A stretch of 64,000 nt of DNA from Calliphora vicina (Eukaryota > Arthropoda > Insecta > Diptera > Calliphoridae), in NCBI RefSeq assembly GCF_958450345.1, contig NC_088782.1, forward strand, positions 113,242,358 to 113,306,357, in the 5' to 3' direction. Each line of letters begins with the position of its first letter. Position 1 is the stretch's first letter. The notes under the pieces are model-generated. The model ran no database searches. It had not been told where the DNA came from and worked only from the letters and a program-made list of their open reading frames with translations. The translations under genes were made by a program, and so were the position numbers. Shown in pieces: positions 46,186-58,919 of this stretch.

Positions 46186-46907
46186 CAAGTAGGAAAGTAT
46201 GGTCGGTCAAGCCCGACCATATAATACCCTACACTAAGTAAAAGAGCAAAAACATTTTTCTTTTAAAATTTCAATAATTTATATTTTTGAGTGATTTTAG
46301 ATAGTGGATCTTATATGGGGGCCATGACCAATTATGGACCGCTCACCATGAAATTAGGCCGTGTGATTTGTGTCTATATGAAAGTTTACTATGTTGAATT
46401 TTGTGAGTATACCAACATTTTTAAGCGATTTATGCACGTTAAAGTGATTTTCGGAAGCGGGTCTATATGGGAGCTATGACTAATTATGAACCGATCGTAA
46501 CAAAATTTGTTGACATGAATTTTGTATATATAAAACTTATTTGGAGCGCAATTTGTGGATATACATTTATAAATTAAACATTTATGACCGATAAAGTCCA
46601 ATTTCGGAAGGACATTTGTATGGGGGCTAGGTGAAATAATGGACCGATTTTTTTTCAATAGGCTTAGTCCTTGGGCCGAAAAAAGAATATGTACCAAATT
46701 TGATCGAAATATCTTCAAAATTGCGACCTGTACTCTGCGCACAAGATTTACATGGACAGCCAGCCAGCCAGCCGACCAGACGGACTCAGAAAGTGATTCT
46801 AAGTCGATCGGTATACTTTAAGGTGGGTGTTAGACTAATATTTTTGGGCGTTACAAACATCTGCACAAACGCATAATACCCTCCCCACTATGGTGGTGTA
46901 GGGTATA
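46186..46907 (-). mobile_element. HINE-A copy with shortened microsatellite
   Basis: Both ends intact. Between 'cagacggac' and 'tcagaaagtg' the 'ggacatcgcttaatcgac' part is deleted. Confidence 0.85.
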
Positions 46908-47394
46908 GGGTATTGAATCTGGCTGAAATCGGTCCATTATTTCACCTAGCCCCCATACAAATGTCCTCCCGAAATTGGACTTTATCGGTCATAAATGTTT
47001 AATTTATATATGTATCTCCACAAATTCCGTTCCAAATAAGTTTTATATACACAAAATTCATGTCACCAAATTTTGTTACGATCGGTCCATAATTAGTCAT
47101 AGCTGCCATATAGAGCCGCTTCCGAAAATCACTTTAATGCGCATAAATCGCTTAAAAATGTTGGTAAACACACAAAATTCAATATAGTTAACTTTAATAT
47201 AGACGTAAATCACACGCCCGAATTTCATGGTGATCGGTCCATAATTGGTCTTAGCTCCCATATAAGGCCCACTTCCAAAAATCACTCAAAAATATAAATT
47301 ATTGAAATTTTAAAAGAAAATTTGTTTTTGCTATTTTACTTAGTGTAGGGTATTAAATGGTCGGGCTTGACCGACCATACTTTCTTACTTGTTT
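46908..47394 (+). mobile_element. HINE-A 3' half, head to head with previous copy
   Basis: Begins mid-element ('attgaatctggctgaaatc') immediately after the 5' terminus of the previous copy and runs to an intact 'cttacttgttt'. With the previous copy it forms a ~430-bp-arm inverted repeat. Confidence 0.8.
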
Positions 47395-48640
47395 TTGTTA
47401 TTTTTTAACAATTCCAAGTTGTATCGGGCTTAGAAAGCACCCTTTAAATAGAAAATTATATTCCTCTTGTGGCTGGCTCAACTGGCATAGCTGAGTACCG
47501 AAATAATTTATTTGATGTGCCATGATTCTAGAAACTGAAGATTGAGTAAGTTAGTATTTTAAATTGAAAGCGACCGAACTTTTGTCACCCCTTCTAAAGC
47601 TTTGTACCCACAACTATAAAATTCGTTCACTGAGGTAAAATCAATCGATTCGGTTGCAATAGTACAAATTCGATTGCAATAGTATTTATTATCATTGTCC
47701 AAAATAGATTTGAATTAACCTATGTAAGATCCTTGATTGAGTGACTCACTCAATGTTGTTCAAGTACACAGTTTTCGCAATACAGAACCACTCACTTTGT
47801 AAATACTTTTACAATATATGCCAATATTGTTTAATCACAAAACAAGTCGTTTAATTAAAGCTGGTAAAAACTGTCAAAATACGTTTATTTGGAACACTGT
47901 GTATACTCTACTTCGAACACAGTTTAACACCAACTTACTTTAGTTTTTAACGAATTAATCACTATGTCCACTAAACCTTGCAATAGTTACAGCCGATATG
48001 TGTTATTTCATAGACTAGTTACAGAGTAACTTAATGTTTTTAATTTGTTTCTTCTGTGGTAGCTAGTTCCCTATCTGTTTTCTTACCTAAATAAATGATT
48101 CTCTTAGATCTGTGCAGCATCTGTTCGTATTTTTGTTCGTGTTTTATCCGGAGCTTATTATTATAGACTAATTTTTCTGATAAATTAATGTTTTAAATGA
48201 TCAAAAATATATTATCCGAATATAAACCAAGCCGGATATTACTGACTGAAGAGTACTGGAATATCAGTAAGGATATGGTCTGCCTGGGAATCACTTTTGA
48301 CTCCTTCAACAGGGTTATTAGATTGAGTTAAAAACTGTCTTAACACATTTTGACAGATTCATTTGTATTGGGCTATCATTTGCTGACCTAGACAAAAAGA
48401 CTTATTTGCAGCCTGCAGAGAAAATCATCGAAATGTCTTAACAATGATTTTCGTACTGCTCCAACTCCAAATGTCTAAGTTGTACTCCGTTATGGATATA
48501 ATATAACAGCGTCTGATTACTGAATTTTCCAAATAGATTCTGCAATATACCTTATCTATCAAGATGAATAAACTTTTCAAAGGGATGCTAATACAAATAT
48601 TTTCAATACCCTTACTTTTCTAAACTAATACTTTGTCTTT
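47395..48640. other. stretch without recognised gene
   Basis: No clear repeat or coding motif. Base composition is less extreme than neighbouring stretches, so an old transposon body is possible, but none was identified. Confidence 0.35.
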
Positions 48641-48699
48641 TATACACTCGGGGCAGATGGTGGGCTTTTATTTCTATTGGTGATACGGTCTTCCAATAG

Positions 48700-49925
48700 G
48701 GACTTCTGCATTTTGACATTTGATAGCGGCCGTATTGCTAAAGCTACAGTTGTCGAATTGGCTGGCATTTATTCAGTTTGTTTTTCCAATGGATATATCG
48801 TTCACTAACACGAGCAAATGATACAATTGTTTTGTCGAAATGTGTTTTCTGTTCGGGCAACAATCCGTGCTCTTCGCACATTTTACAACAAATTAAATTT
48901 TTGATTTTGGGACGATATCAATCTACATGAGAGCCAAGAGTATTCAATGCATCCCGAAAAAGTCACTGCTTGGTGTAGATTTTGAGTTAATTATACCCTA
49001 CACCACCATAGTGGGGAGGGTATTATGCGTTTGTGCTGATCTTTGTAACGCCCAAAAATATTAGTCTAACACCCACCTTAAATTATACCGATCGACTTAG
49101 AATCACTTTCGATGTCCGTCCGTCCGTCTGGTTGGCTGGCTGGCTGGCTGTCCATGTAAACCTTGTGCGCAGAGTACAGGTCGCAATTTTGAAGATATTT
49201 CGATGAAATTTGATACATATTATTTTTTCGGCTCAAGGACCAAGCCTGTTGAAACTGGCTGAAATCGGTCCATTATTTCACCTAACCCCCATACAAATGT
49301 CCTCCCGAAATTGGACTTTATCGGTCATAAATGTTTAATTTATATATATGTATCTCCACAAATTCCGCTCCAAATAAGTTTTATATACACAAAATTCATG
49401 TCACCAAATTTTGTTATGATCGGTCCATAATTAGTCATAGCTCCCATATAGACCCGCTTCCGAAAATCACTTTAACGTGCATAAATCGCTTAAAAATTTT
49501 GGTATACTCACAAAATTCAACATAGTAAACTTTCATATAGACACAAATCACACGACCTAATTTCATGGTGATCGGTCCATAATTGGTCATAGCCCCCATA
49601 TAAGGCCCACTTCCGAAAATCACTCAAAAATATAAATTATTTAAATTTTAAAAGAAAAAATTTGTTTGCTCTTTTACTTAGTGTAGGGTATTATATGGTC
49701 GGGCTTGACCGATCATACTTTCTTACTTGTTTATCTTTGAAAACGAAGATACAACGCGTTGGCTAGGACATAACCGTCAACGGGTAGCGCTATATGTCGA
49801 AGATTCCCAACTTCATTTGGCCAGAATTGGATGATATGGATAGTAAAGACATGTAATGAACGGAGCACTGCTCATGTCACATTTGACATTCTACACGTGC
49901 GATGTGAGGGCATGGTCATCTCAAT
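48700..49925 (+). pseudogene. mariner-like transposase split by a HINE
   Basis: N-terminal part 48700-48991 reads 'AKATVVELAGIYSVC', 'SVRATIRALRTFYN', then 'HPEKVTAWCRF'. After the HINE (48992-49731) the frame resumes with 'FENEDTT', 'ITVNG.RYMSKIPNFIWPEL' and 'DDMDSKDM', then 'GALLMSHLTF' replacing the QQDGA block. The QQD Asp is lost and there are several frameshifts and deletions. Family as at 9322-9866 and 20630-21305. Confidence 0.65.
48992..49731 (+). mobile_element. HINE-A copy within the mariner remnant
   Basis: Full-length copy. A 3' part of the conserved block ('tgagtcgattaagc') is missing before 'gatgtccgtccgtc'. Both termini are present. Confidence 0.85.
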
Positions 49926-50199
49926 GTACCGATTTCAGGCAGTTTCAATAGGATTCGTCCTTGGGCCCAAAAAATTTACAAAATTTTATAGAAATATATT
50001 CAAAACTGCGACCTTTACTTTGCGCGCAAGGTTTACATGGACAGACAAACAGCCAGGCGTACGGACAGCGGACTGTCATCGACTAAGAGAGCGATTCTAA
50101 GTCGATCGGTATACTTTAAGGTTTGTGTAAGAATAATATTTTTGGACATTACAGAAATCAGAACAAACGCATTATATATGGTTGTTTAGGGTATAATAA
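49922..50199 (-). mobile_element. old HINE-A 5' part
   Basis: Divergent copy: 'tttcaggcagtttcaatagg', 'gcaaggtttacatggacag', 'ctaagtcgatcggtatact' and 'gttgtttagggtata' are recognisable, but the microsatellite has decayed to mixed 'gacagacaaacagccaggcg'. The 3' half is absent. Confidence 0.65.
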
Positions 50200-52590
50200 C
50201 AACTCATGATATACTGTGGCTCTAAAAGTATATAAGAAGTTACAAAATAATGTTTAAGAAAGATAGTCAAAAGTGTGTTCTTGTTTTTATGTAAAGGGAC
50301 TCTTCAATGTTTAAAAGCTCTTAATGTGATTAATATGGGTCAATGGAGTAAGGTACAGAAAAATTGACTCTGACAAACCTCACTAGCCCCAGTAGTTCTA
50401 GGAGAACTAGTGACTTTACCTATCATTTAGGGTGACAACTGGTTATGTAATTAGCTGTGTGACTACTTATTTTACACGTGTATGTCCTAAGCAGGGATTT
50501 GGATTACAATGATACTATCTGACAGTTGGTCCAAAGTAGTCAACACATTGGATTCACATACCGGTTCCATGGAGTCAGTTACCTTACTATCTACCTAACT
50601 AGTCACTTGCTCAGTTACATAACTAGTTGTTTTAAAATGTACGGGTGCTTCATAGTCAGATAGTCGGTTAAAAAGACATAGAAAGTATAATAAGCGATTA
50701 CCTGTAAACAAAACATTCCTCCTCCATCTTTCCAATATATTACATCTTGTGGGTAAAATATCTACTTCCTAAGGCGAACTGCAAAATAAACGTTTAAATT
50801 GACTACAATCTAGGTTACTTAGAGACACTTAAGTGACTAGTGTCTTCATTATAGATTATCTGGAACGTAAACAGTAACGTATAAAGTAACTAATTGCTTT
50901 CTCTCTGCACTACAAAGAGCACATACGTGTCAAATGACCCAAGATATATCAATTGACTTCTAGCTTAACTGCTGGGGCTGTTAAGGAATCAGACAAATGT
51001 CTATTATTCTATGTCTATGTCAGTGGATACCACTTCATGATGCTGATAGCCTAATGTGGGAAAAGCATCTCTATTCAAATTTTAATAGAGTATTTCCTTT
51101 GCGCCTTCCATATTTGACACAGAATTACTTTCAAAATTGACTTGCCGGTATCTGTCTCATGTCTTATATGTTAATACAAATTTACAAAAATATACAAATA
51201 AATTTCCTGTTAGTAAAAATCTTACAACGAATTATTGTCATTTTCGGTTTACAGGTGTAGCATATAATATGATCAGCTATGCCTAACTTTACTCATTTAT
51301 TTGTTTACAATTAAATTTAAATTAAATCAATTATTTGTATAGCTAATTCTCAATTTTCAACTTTAATTAACATTTTCCAGCCTACACACCAAATTTTAAG
51401 GACTTAGCATACAGTTCACTTAACAATTAAACTAGAATTTACCACTAAATAATAAATAAAACCTTTAATAACTTTAAAATCAATTAATTTTGCATTTTTT
51501 TTTTGGTATTTAATGGCAACAGAAATTTATTTATTTATTTTAAAACAATTCAAATAAGCTGCTACTTGAATTAATGTATAAATTTGATATTTATGTTTAT
51601 TGTAGCAGCAGTAATAAAATATCAAACGGAAAACAATTTAATTTTATTTGAGTCATATAAATTATTATGAATGTTGTTATTTTATTACAAATTACAAATA
51701 ATGAATAAATGTATTAAAAACACATAAACAAACACAGACAAACGGACGGATAGACGGACGTACAGGTGGTAAAATAACATGGCATGTCATATGACACCAA
51801 TAAATCGCTTCATTTGCTGTTTGATCTACAACCAAATCAAAAAAAAAAACAAATAATGGAAAATTGGAAATGAAAGTAAATGGGGCGCTAAAAAAAAGAT
51901 ACAAACTAGGAAATAACGTTAACAACAGCAAAAATAATAATAACAATAAACAAAACTGGCCTAAATGAAGTATAAACTACAAAAACATTGAACGTTTATT
52001 GAGGCAACACAATGTACATATGTAGGAGAGCGAGAAGAGCATTAAAAAAAACCTGGCTGGTTGGTGTGTTTATCAATGTGCAAATGAGTTTGTTGAGGGT
52101 ATTGAATTGTGCTCACAATTATTTGTGTAATTACTGAACCGGAAGTAATCTTGTTGTGTGCTTACACACTCGTATAAACCCGAGCATGTGTGTGCTTGCA
52201 CGGACTTGCCATTATGTTGGTACACTAGAGCCTGCATTAACCCGGTAAGGAATATGTTGCTTCTAGGTGATTGTGCTAAATTGAATGAATGATACAAAAT
52301 ATACTTAGTTTTGGAATATTGTTTTAGAGATTTGCATAGAAATTAAATTAAAGACTGCTGTTACCAATAGCAATTTTTTGTGATACATAATCTTTCATTA
52401 AGAGCTTCCTATTTCGTGAAGAGTTGACAGTCTCCTTTCGGACGCGTCCCAGGTAGCGGATAGAGGGAGCTATCATCTAGTCCTGTGATACATTTTATAC
52501 AAATGATTACTGGTGTTTCTGTTGGCTCGAGCGATATCAAGACTTCATTAAACATTATCTAACAAATGATCTGGTATTGCTAGGTTCATA
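50200..52590. other. 2.4-kb stretch without recognised gene
   Basis: 50390-50950 is rich in 'actagt', 'agttac' and 'agtcac' motifs, possibly a decayed satellite. 51720-51770 holds 'acggacggatagacggacg', an isolated GTCY-type microsatellite. No coding sequence recognised. Confidence 0.4.
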
Positions 52591-52873
52591 ACTAGGAAAA
52601 GGGCAAGCTAATGGACATTCCCTTGCGATACACTTGAAATGAATTGTTGTAAGGGGATGCTATCGGTGGTAGGATTATTGTTACTACATATGGTACATTT
52701 TTGACAAAAGCGTAGCATGAAGATGTTCTTCTGGAGTCAGACCCAGACGGTAATCTGCCATGGTGAAGGTGATCCAAGTGAACCTTCATCACACTAAACA
52801 CACTAAAGCAGCTGCCTTGCTACTTCACATTGCTGAGCATGGGTAGGAGATTGCGTTGGTCCAGGAGCTGTAG

Positions 52874-52881
52874 ATTCACAC
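52874..52881. repeat. 8-bp target duplication, left (ATTCACAC)
   Basis: ATTCACAC recurs at 55341-55348. Joining the flanks restores a continuous retrotransposon frame. Confidence 0.9.
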
Positions 52882-55340
52882 CAGGGTTTAATATTCAGCA
52901 CCAAAATAAATAGCCTCATGTAACGACTGAACTGAAAAAAGTTTAAGTCTTCAATTTCAACAATTTGCTTACTGAAAACAGTTGACTGTGCACACACATT
53001 ACAACAGCAAGCAGCAATCGATTTTGTTTTTTTCCAGCAGCCAAACGAATCAGCAGCCGCCATGTTTCAGTTTTCAACTCTACCGCACTGATTACACGAC
53101 TTCAGCAGCAAAAACATTTCTGTGTGTGCTGCTTACGCATTGTCAGTTTCGAGTTTTGTTTTTCGTACTACGCAGCGTAACAAAAACTGCTAGCTCGACT
53201 GAATAGTACGACTGGCTAGTTTGGCTGGTTGTATAAAATGTGTGTACAACAACACACACTTTATGAAGCTAGGTTGAATCGTATGATTTTTTGGTTTTTG
53301 TGTTTACATATCACAGAGGAAATTTAAATGTTATTATTGTTAATAGAAATAAATAGGAAATTCTTATATTTATTATATCTTAATTAAAAATACTAAAAAA
53401 TAAATTTAATAAAATTATTAATTAATAAATTTAGAATAAAAAAAATTATTGATATTTTTTTATTATATTTTATATTGACTAACACAGTACAACATTTTTC
53501 AGTCCATTGCTTTGGGACTCAATTCTGACAATTGCACGTGAAAGTAGCCCCAAAAATAAGGACTTCTGTATCATTAGTTTTGTCAAGTTGGCTGCCATAA
53601 TAATTTAATGGCCATACGAATTTTTTTCCTCAAGGTGGATTTTTATCACTTTTTCTATATTTTAGCACGGTTATATCTCGTATACCGTACGGAATATCTC
53701 TTTTGTGGCTGAAGCAAAGTTGTATATATTGAATAGTAGAAGAAAAGTACGGAACATACCTACCCGAAAAAGTTGCATCCAGTGCCTTAAAAATCGTAAA
53801 AATGAAAATTTTTACCAATTTTTCACCTTTTTTGTCCATAACTGGATTACAAATCCAATTATGGACCGAACACCATGAAATTAGGTCGTGTGATTTGTGT
53901 TTATATGAAAGTTATTTATCATGAATTTTTCTTGTATACCATAATTTTTAACAGATTTATTCACTTTAAAGTGATTTTCGGAAGCGGGTCTTATATGGGA
54001 GCTATGAATAATTATGGACCGATCATAAACAAATTTGGTACATATAATTTTCTCGGCACAGGGACGAAGCCTGTTGATGTTGGCTGAAATCGGTTCATTA
54101 TTTCACCTAGCCCCCATACAAATGTCCTCCCGAAATTGGACTTTATCGGTCATAAATGTTTAATTTATATATGTATCTACACAAAATTTCGCTCCAAATA
54201 AGTTTTATATATGCAAAATTCATGTCACCAAATTTTATTATGATCGGTCCATAATTATTCATAGCTCCCATATAAGACCCGCTTCCGAAAATCACTTTAA
54301 AGTGAATAAATCTGTTAAAAATTATGGTATTCAAGAAAAATTCATGATAAATAACTTTCATATAAACACAAATCACACGACCTAATTTCATGGTGTTCGG
54401 TCCATAATTGGATTTGTTATCCAGTTATTGAGCAAAAAAGGTGAAAAATTGGTAAAAATGTTCATTTTTGCGATTTTTAAGGCACTGGATGCAACTTTTT
54501 CGGGTAGGTATGTTCCGTACTTTTCTTCTACTATTCAATATAACCGTGCTAAAATATAGAAAAAGTGATAAAAATCCACCTTGAGGAAAAAAATTCGTAT
54601 GGCCATTAAATTATTATGGCAGCCAACTTGACAAAATAGCCCCTTATTTTTGGAGCTACTTTCACGTGCAATTGTCAGAATTGAGTCCCAAAGCAATGGA
54701 CTGAAAAATGTTGTACTGTGTTAGTCAATATAAAATATAATAAAAAAATATCAATAATTTTTTTTATTCTAAATTTATTAATTAATAATTTTATTAAATT
54801 TATTTTTTAGTATTTTTAATTAAGATATAATAAATATAAGAATTTCCTATTTATTTCTATTAACAATAATAACATTTAAATTTCCTCTGTGATATGTAAA
54901 CACAAAAACCAAAAAATCATACGATTCAACCTAGCTTCATAAAGTGTGTGTTGTTGTACACACATTTTATACAACCAGCCAAACTAGCCAGTCGTACTAT
55001 TCAGTCGAGCTAGCAGTTTTTGTTACGCTGCGTAGTACGAAAAACAAAACTCGAAACTGACAATGCGTAAGCAGCACACACAGAAATGTTTTTGCTGCTG
55101 AAGTCGTGTAATCAGTTCGGTAGAGTTGAAAACTGAAACATGGCGGCTGCTGATTCGTTTGGCTGCTGAAAAAAAACAAAATCTATTGCTGCTTGCTGTT
55201 GTAATGTGTGTGCACAGTCAACTGTTTTCAGTAACCATGTGATCAAAAACTGAAACTAGTTACTTTTTTTAAGTATGAGACTGTAAAAAGTCAACTATTC
55301 AGTAAAATGCGACTGCTTTTAGTAGTTCTTCGAAACCCTG
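52882..55340. mobile_element. 2.46-kb hAT-type foldback element
   Basis: Starts CAGGGTTT and ends AAACCCTG, flanked by perfect 8-bp duplications ATTCACAC (52874-52881 and 55341-55348). Arms 52969-54030 and 54230-55234 are near-perfect inverted copies of about 1 kb. The inner ~350 bp includes HINE-A sequence in both arms, with unpaired HINE sequence in the centre. The right arm lacks about 53 bp present at 53675-53730. It encodes no protein. Confidence 0.85.
53855..54411. mobile_element. HINE-A sequence forming the foldback centre
   Basis: The left segment (53855-54030) and right segment (54240-54411) are inverted copies of a HINE-A 3' repeat ('ccaattatggaccgaacacc' and complement). Between them lies single-copy HINE sequence ('cccatacaaatgtcctcccg'). 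The foldback probably captured or arose around a HINE. Confidence 0.75.
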
Positions 55341-55795
55341 ATTCACACTGTCGAAATACGTGGACTCAAAGCCAAAGAGTAAAAGCTCTTGTACATCAAA
55401 CGCACAAGTAAACTAAGATCTTGCATTTTGGCTAAGAACCAACTTAATACACTGTAGCTGCTTCTTGGGAGTCAGATGCAGGTAAAATGTGGCTGCTCTC
55501 AATATATATGGCGCACGACCAGGTCAAACCTCTAACAAACTACTTGGTATCAAACTTGCCATATTGCAAGCCATTCGCAATATATTAGAAATTGGAAGGT
55601 TTCTCATGGTTGCTCTCTCTCAGATCATAGGTAACTGACATTCTCAATACAATTAGAAGCTGAAAAGGGAATGCAATTTCAAAACAGGAGGAAAACCAAA
55701 CGGGATGATCATAAGGGGATCCTATATGGTTTACTTCCCTCACCCCCTTTGATATGTAATTCTAGGGATATTGAAAGAGCTGTGGAAAGACCCCT

Positions 55796-55935
55796 TTCAC
55801 ACTAGGCAATTTAGTTGCGCAAGTCTGTTTTGTTTGTAGATGCCAGAGGTAATGTCAAGGTCAAGTAGAAGAAAATTGTGCATGCTGTTTTGTTGATGGG
55901 CAAGGGACTTGAGAAACTAAATTGCCTAGTGTGAA
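55796..55935. mobile_element. 140-bp MITE
   Basis: Inverted repeats 'ttcacactaggcaatttagt' at 55796 and its complement ending 'gcctagtgtgaa'. The match continues, with two mismatches, through 'caagtc' (~31 bp). No clear target duplication. It lies within the plus-strand LOA-like ORF2. Confidence 0.7.
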
Positions 55936-56966
55936 TGGAGTCTAAAGTTCACACTCTCTCTTTTAGTGAGGCCACAAGGCGAACGTATACTTCACGCAGA
56001 GGAAAGGAAGACCTCCATGGTGGTCTCTAGATATAACGAACTCTAGGCGTTGTTGTCGTAAACTTTTCAACGAGGCGAAAAGCTCAAGTTACTGATCACC
56101 GTATGTTGAACTAATTTAAGAATCAGGTTAGAAGTAGTGCAGTGGCGTCGAAAGTTCCTCTGAGCAAAATCCTGTTCAAGGTTATATTCAGTAATAGGAT
56201 GGTAGGTGGACTACTGATGGACGTGAGGTACTAGAAGTGCTCATGGACACTCATATTCCAGGGAACCTGCTACTAGATATGGCTCCACCCAATCGAACAA
56301 TCGGACAACTCCGTCAATTATAATTGACGAGCATATAGTAAAATGGGACAAACGGAGCTTCGACTCTCACAAATCCTCAGTCCCGGATGTCATAATACCT
56401 AAAAAATAATACAGATCTAGTCACTCCTTGGCTGATAGCTTTTTATCATGCCTATCTTATATGTTCGTACATACCAAATCGGTGGACCGAATGCACTGTG
56501 ATATTCATTCCGAAAGGAGGGAAAACGTTACTCACCAAAGCAAAAGATTTCCGAACAATAAGTCTATCATCATTCTTGCTGAAAACCCTTGAGAGAATCA
56601 TCGACATCCAAATACGAATGTCTTTAAAACAAGGATCAATATCTTCTTCTTTATACGCCTACATGAAGGGCAAATCTGTTGAGACAGCACTTCATTTCTT
56701 AGTGGGTTACATTGAGAAATTCCTTGAATTTGGCAATTTCACATTAGTGGCCTTTCTGAATATAGAAGGAGCTTTCAATAATGTAGAATGTGCAACTATA
56801 GGTTCAGCTCTACAGGATCTTGGTCTGAACTAATCAACTGTAAGGTTTATCATGAACCTTCTACGATACAGCATCATTCGTTCCGAAAAGGGAACGGCTA
56901 TGATCACGAGAATGGCCACGAGGGGTACGCCTCAGGGATGCATCTTATCACCACTTATGTTGGTAA

Positions 56967-57164
56967 TCACTGGAATATAGGAATCGCCGGGTATGCACTG
57001 GCTTGGCCAATGTCGTTCTTAAAGAAATATTGGTCGATGACGAAACCTACCCAAAATCCACACCAAATAGTGACTTTTTGGGGATTCATTAGATATACTT
57101 GGATCTCATATGGATTGATATGGGTTAGGTTAACAGGTAGCCATCCGATTTCCGTCTTTTGCAC
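56967..57164 (-). pseudogene. mariner-like transposase, internal fragment
   Basis: Minus strand, open over 65 codons: 'INPYEIQVYLMNPQKVTIWC', 'GFWVGFVIDQYFFKNDIGQA'. This corresponds to the segment between the first and second catalytic Asp of the family at 9322 and 20630 (which has 'KVTVWCGFWAG', 'IGPYFFEN'). Neither catalytic motif is included. Its boundary with the RT remnant at 56960 is abrupt. Confidence 0.7.
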
Positions 57165-57299
57165 AGCTGAAAATAGAGGAGTGCGAGAAGTAAAAGAAGA
57201 GGGAGGGCAATATATTCAATATTATTAGAAATTATAGGAGAGAAAAAAAATTATGAAGAGCGAAAACCATCATGTGATAGATTCGAGGCCAGTTTGAGG

Positions 57300-58150
57300 C
57301 GCTATTTGCAAGTCGGGTCGTAATAAACATCTGCACTTGCTAATAAAGGCATCTGTGTATTTTAATTTCTACCTAGATAGTTCAGAGAGGTTTCTAAAGG
57401 AGCGTTTCGTGCCGGATTATTACAAAAGAAGTATAAAATGGTCTCTTATCCTTTTCATTTTGACAACTCCTACGGAAATCATAATGAGGCAGCCCAAGTC
57501 TTGCAGCATGGGTGCCAAAAGTGCAATGCTTGGTGATCACCGCCACTATATTACTAAGTCGTATTCGTTATACACAAAGTAGATACGACTCGCTCGCAAT
57601 TGCGCTTACAGTCCATCGCATGCCATATCATTCTCGTAATATCACAGGTGAATTTATTCTCCCAACTTGTCTGAGCAAGTTCATAATAGGCATTATTTAT
57701 TCGTTGTTTGCACTTGGACAACGGAGTGCCACATAGGAACTCTATTCCATCTTCAGACATCAAGGCGCCTCTTTTCGCCAAGTTATCAGCTATACAATTG
57801 CCTTCATTATTTCTGTGTCCACATACCCAAATGAGTATAACTGTTGAATATCTCCAATCTCATTTAAGGATGCCCGGTATTCCTTGACTATACTTGATGT
57901 TGTATAAATACCTATCATGGATTTAATTGCAGCTTTACTGTCAGCATATATTCGAATATGCCTATCAGATATGAGCCAGTTGGCTGCTCTCTTTATGGCC
58001 GATACCTTGGCCTGAAAAATACTACATATATTTTGGGAGTCTAATGGACATCCATATCCAATATTCAGGAATATAGACACCTCTGCCTATTCCCCTTTTC
58101 TGGATCCATATAGATGGATAGTCCCAATATACCAGGGCAGAGACCATTAT
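57300..58150 (-). pseudogene. LOA-like RNase H and C-terminal domain
   Basis: On the minus strand: 'SIFQAKVSAIKRAANWLI' (about 58030), 'IRIYADSKAAIKSMIG' (catalytic Asp), a frameshift near 57838, 'LIWVCGHRNNEGNCIADNLA' (last RNase H block, Asp retained), 'KRGALMSEDGIEFLCGTPLS', then 'HCTFGTHAARLGLPHYDFRR', the C-terminal region that usually carries a CCHC-like knuckle (first Cys changed to Arg). The first catalytic block (TDGS) has decayed to 'LYGSRK'. It belongs with the RT remnant 58920-59615; a HINE separates the two. Confidence 0.7.
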
Positions 58151-58183
58151 CTAGTTCAATAAAAACCATAGTTCCTAAAGAAA

Positions 58184-58907
58184 ACAAGTAAGAAAGTAAT
58201 ACCCTACACTAAGTAAAAGAGCAAAAAAAATGTTTCTTTTAAAATTTCAATAATTTATATTTTTGAGTGATTTTCGGAAGTGGGGTTATATGGGGGCTAT
58301 GACCAATTATGAACCGATCATCATGAAATTAGGTCGTGTGATTTATGTCTATATTAAAGTTAACTATGTTGAATTTTGTGTGTTTACCAACATTTTTAAG
58401 CGATATGCACGTTAAAGTGATTTTCGGAAGGGGGTCTATATGGGAGCTATGACTAATTATGGACCGATCGTAACAAAATTTGGTGACATGAATTTTGTCT
58501 ATATAAAACTTATTTGGAGCGGAATATGTGGAGATACATATATAAATTAAACATTTATGACCGATAAAGTCCAATTTCGGGAGGACATTTGTATGGGGGC
58601 TAGGTGAAATAGTGGACCGATTTCATCCAGTTTCAATAGGCTTGGTCCTTGAGCCGAAAAAATAATATGTACCAAATTTGATCGAAATATCTTCAAAATT
58701 GCGACCTGTACTCTGCGCACAAGGTTTACATGGACAGCCAGCCAGCCAGCCAGCCGACCAGACGGACGGACGGACGGACGGACATCGCTTAATCGACTCA
58801 GAAAGTGATTCTAAGTCTATCGGTATACTTTAGACTAATATTTTTGGGCATTACAAACATCTGCACAAACGCATAATACCCTCCACACTATGGTGGTGTA
58901 GGGTATA
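58184..58907 (-). mobile_element. HINE-A copy lacking the 3' hairpin
   Basis: 3' end 'acaagtaagaaagtaatacc': the hairpin sequence is exactly missing. The rest is full length with GGAC x5. It splits the minus-strand LOA-like element. Confidence 0.85.
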
Positions 58908-58919
58908 AATAGTCTAGGA

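Larger units (their letters stand above)
52760..56960 (+). pseudogene. LOA-like non-LTR retrotransposon ORF2, multiply interrupted
   Basis: ATG at 52760 starts 'MVKVIQVNLHHTKHTKAAAL', then 'LLHIAEHG', TAG, 'EIALVQEL': the start of an APE-type endonuclease (QEP motif as QEL). The frame is cut at 52881 by a hAT foldback element and resumes at 55349 ('TVEIRGLKAKE', 'KLRSCILAKNQL', 'SDHR'). A MITE (55796-55935) follows. The RT begins at about 56200 ('DGREVLEVLMDTHIPGNLL'), then 'FIPKGGK', 'TISLSSFLLKTLERIID', 'GKSVETALHFLVGYIEKF', 'LVAFLNIEGAFNNV' (motif A with Asp changed to Asn) and 'GTPQGCILSPLM'. The YADD region and RNase H are missing; a mariner fragment begins at 56967. Confidence 0.7.

Noticed and set aside
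47395..48640. Possible retrotransposon body
   Set aside because: Scattered short peptides resembled RT thumb sequence, but no consecutive motifs in a consistent order were found.
51692..51946. 84-codon minus-strand frame with hydrophobic stretch
   Set aside because: AT-rich low-complexity translation overlapping a GTCY-type microsatellite; no motif or family match.
52803..53206. Overlapping frames in both foldback arms (e.g. starting MAAADSFGCWKK)
   Set aside because: They lie in inverted-repeat arms, cross the element boundary and differ between arms by frame-breaking changes.
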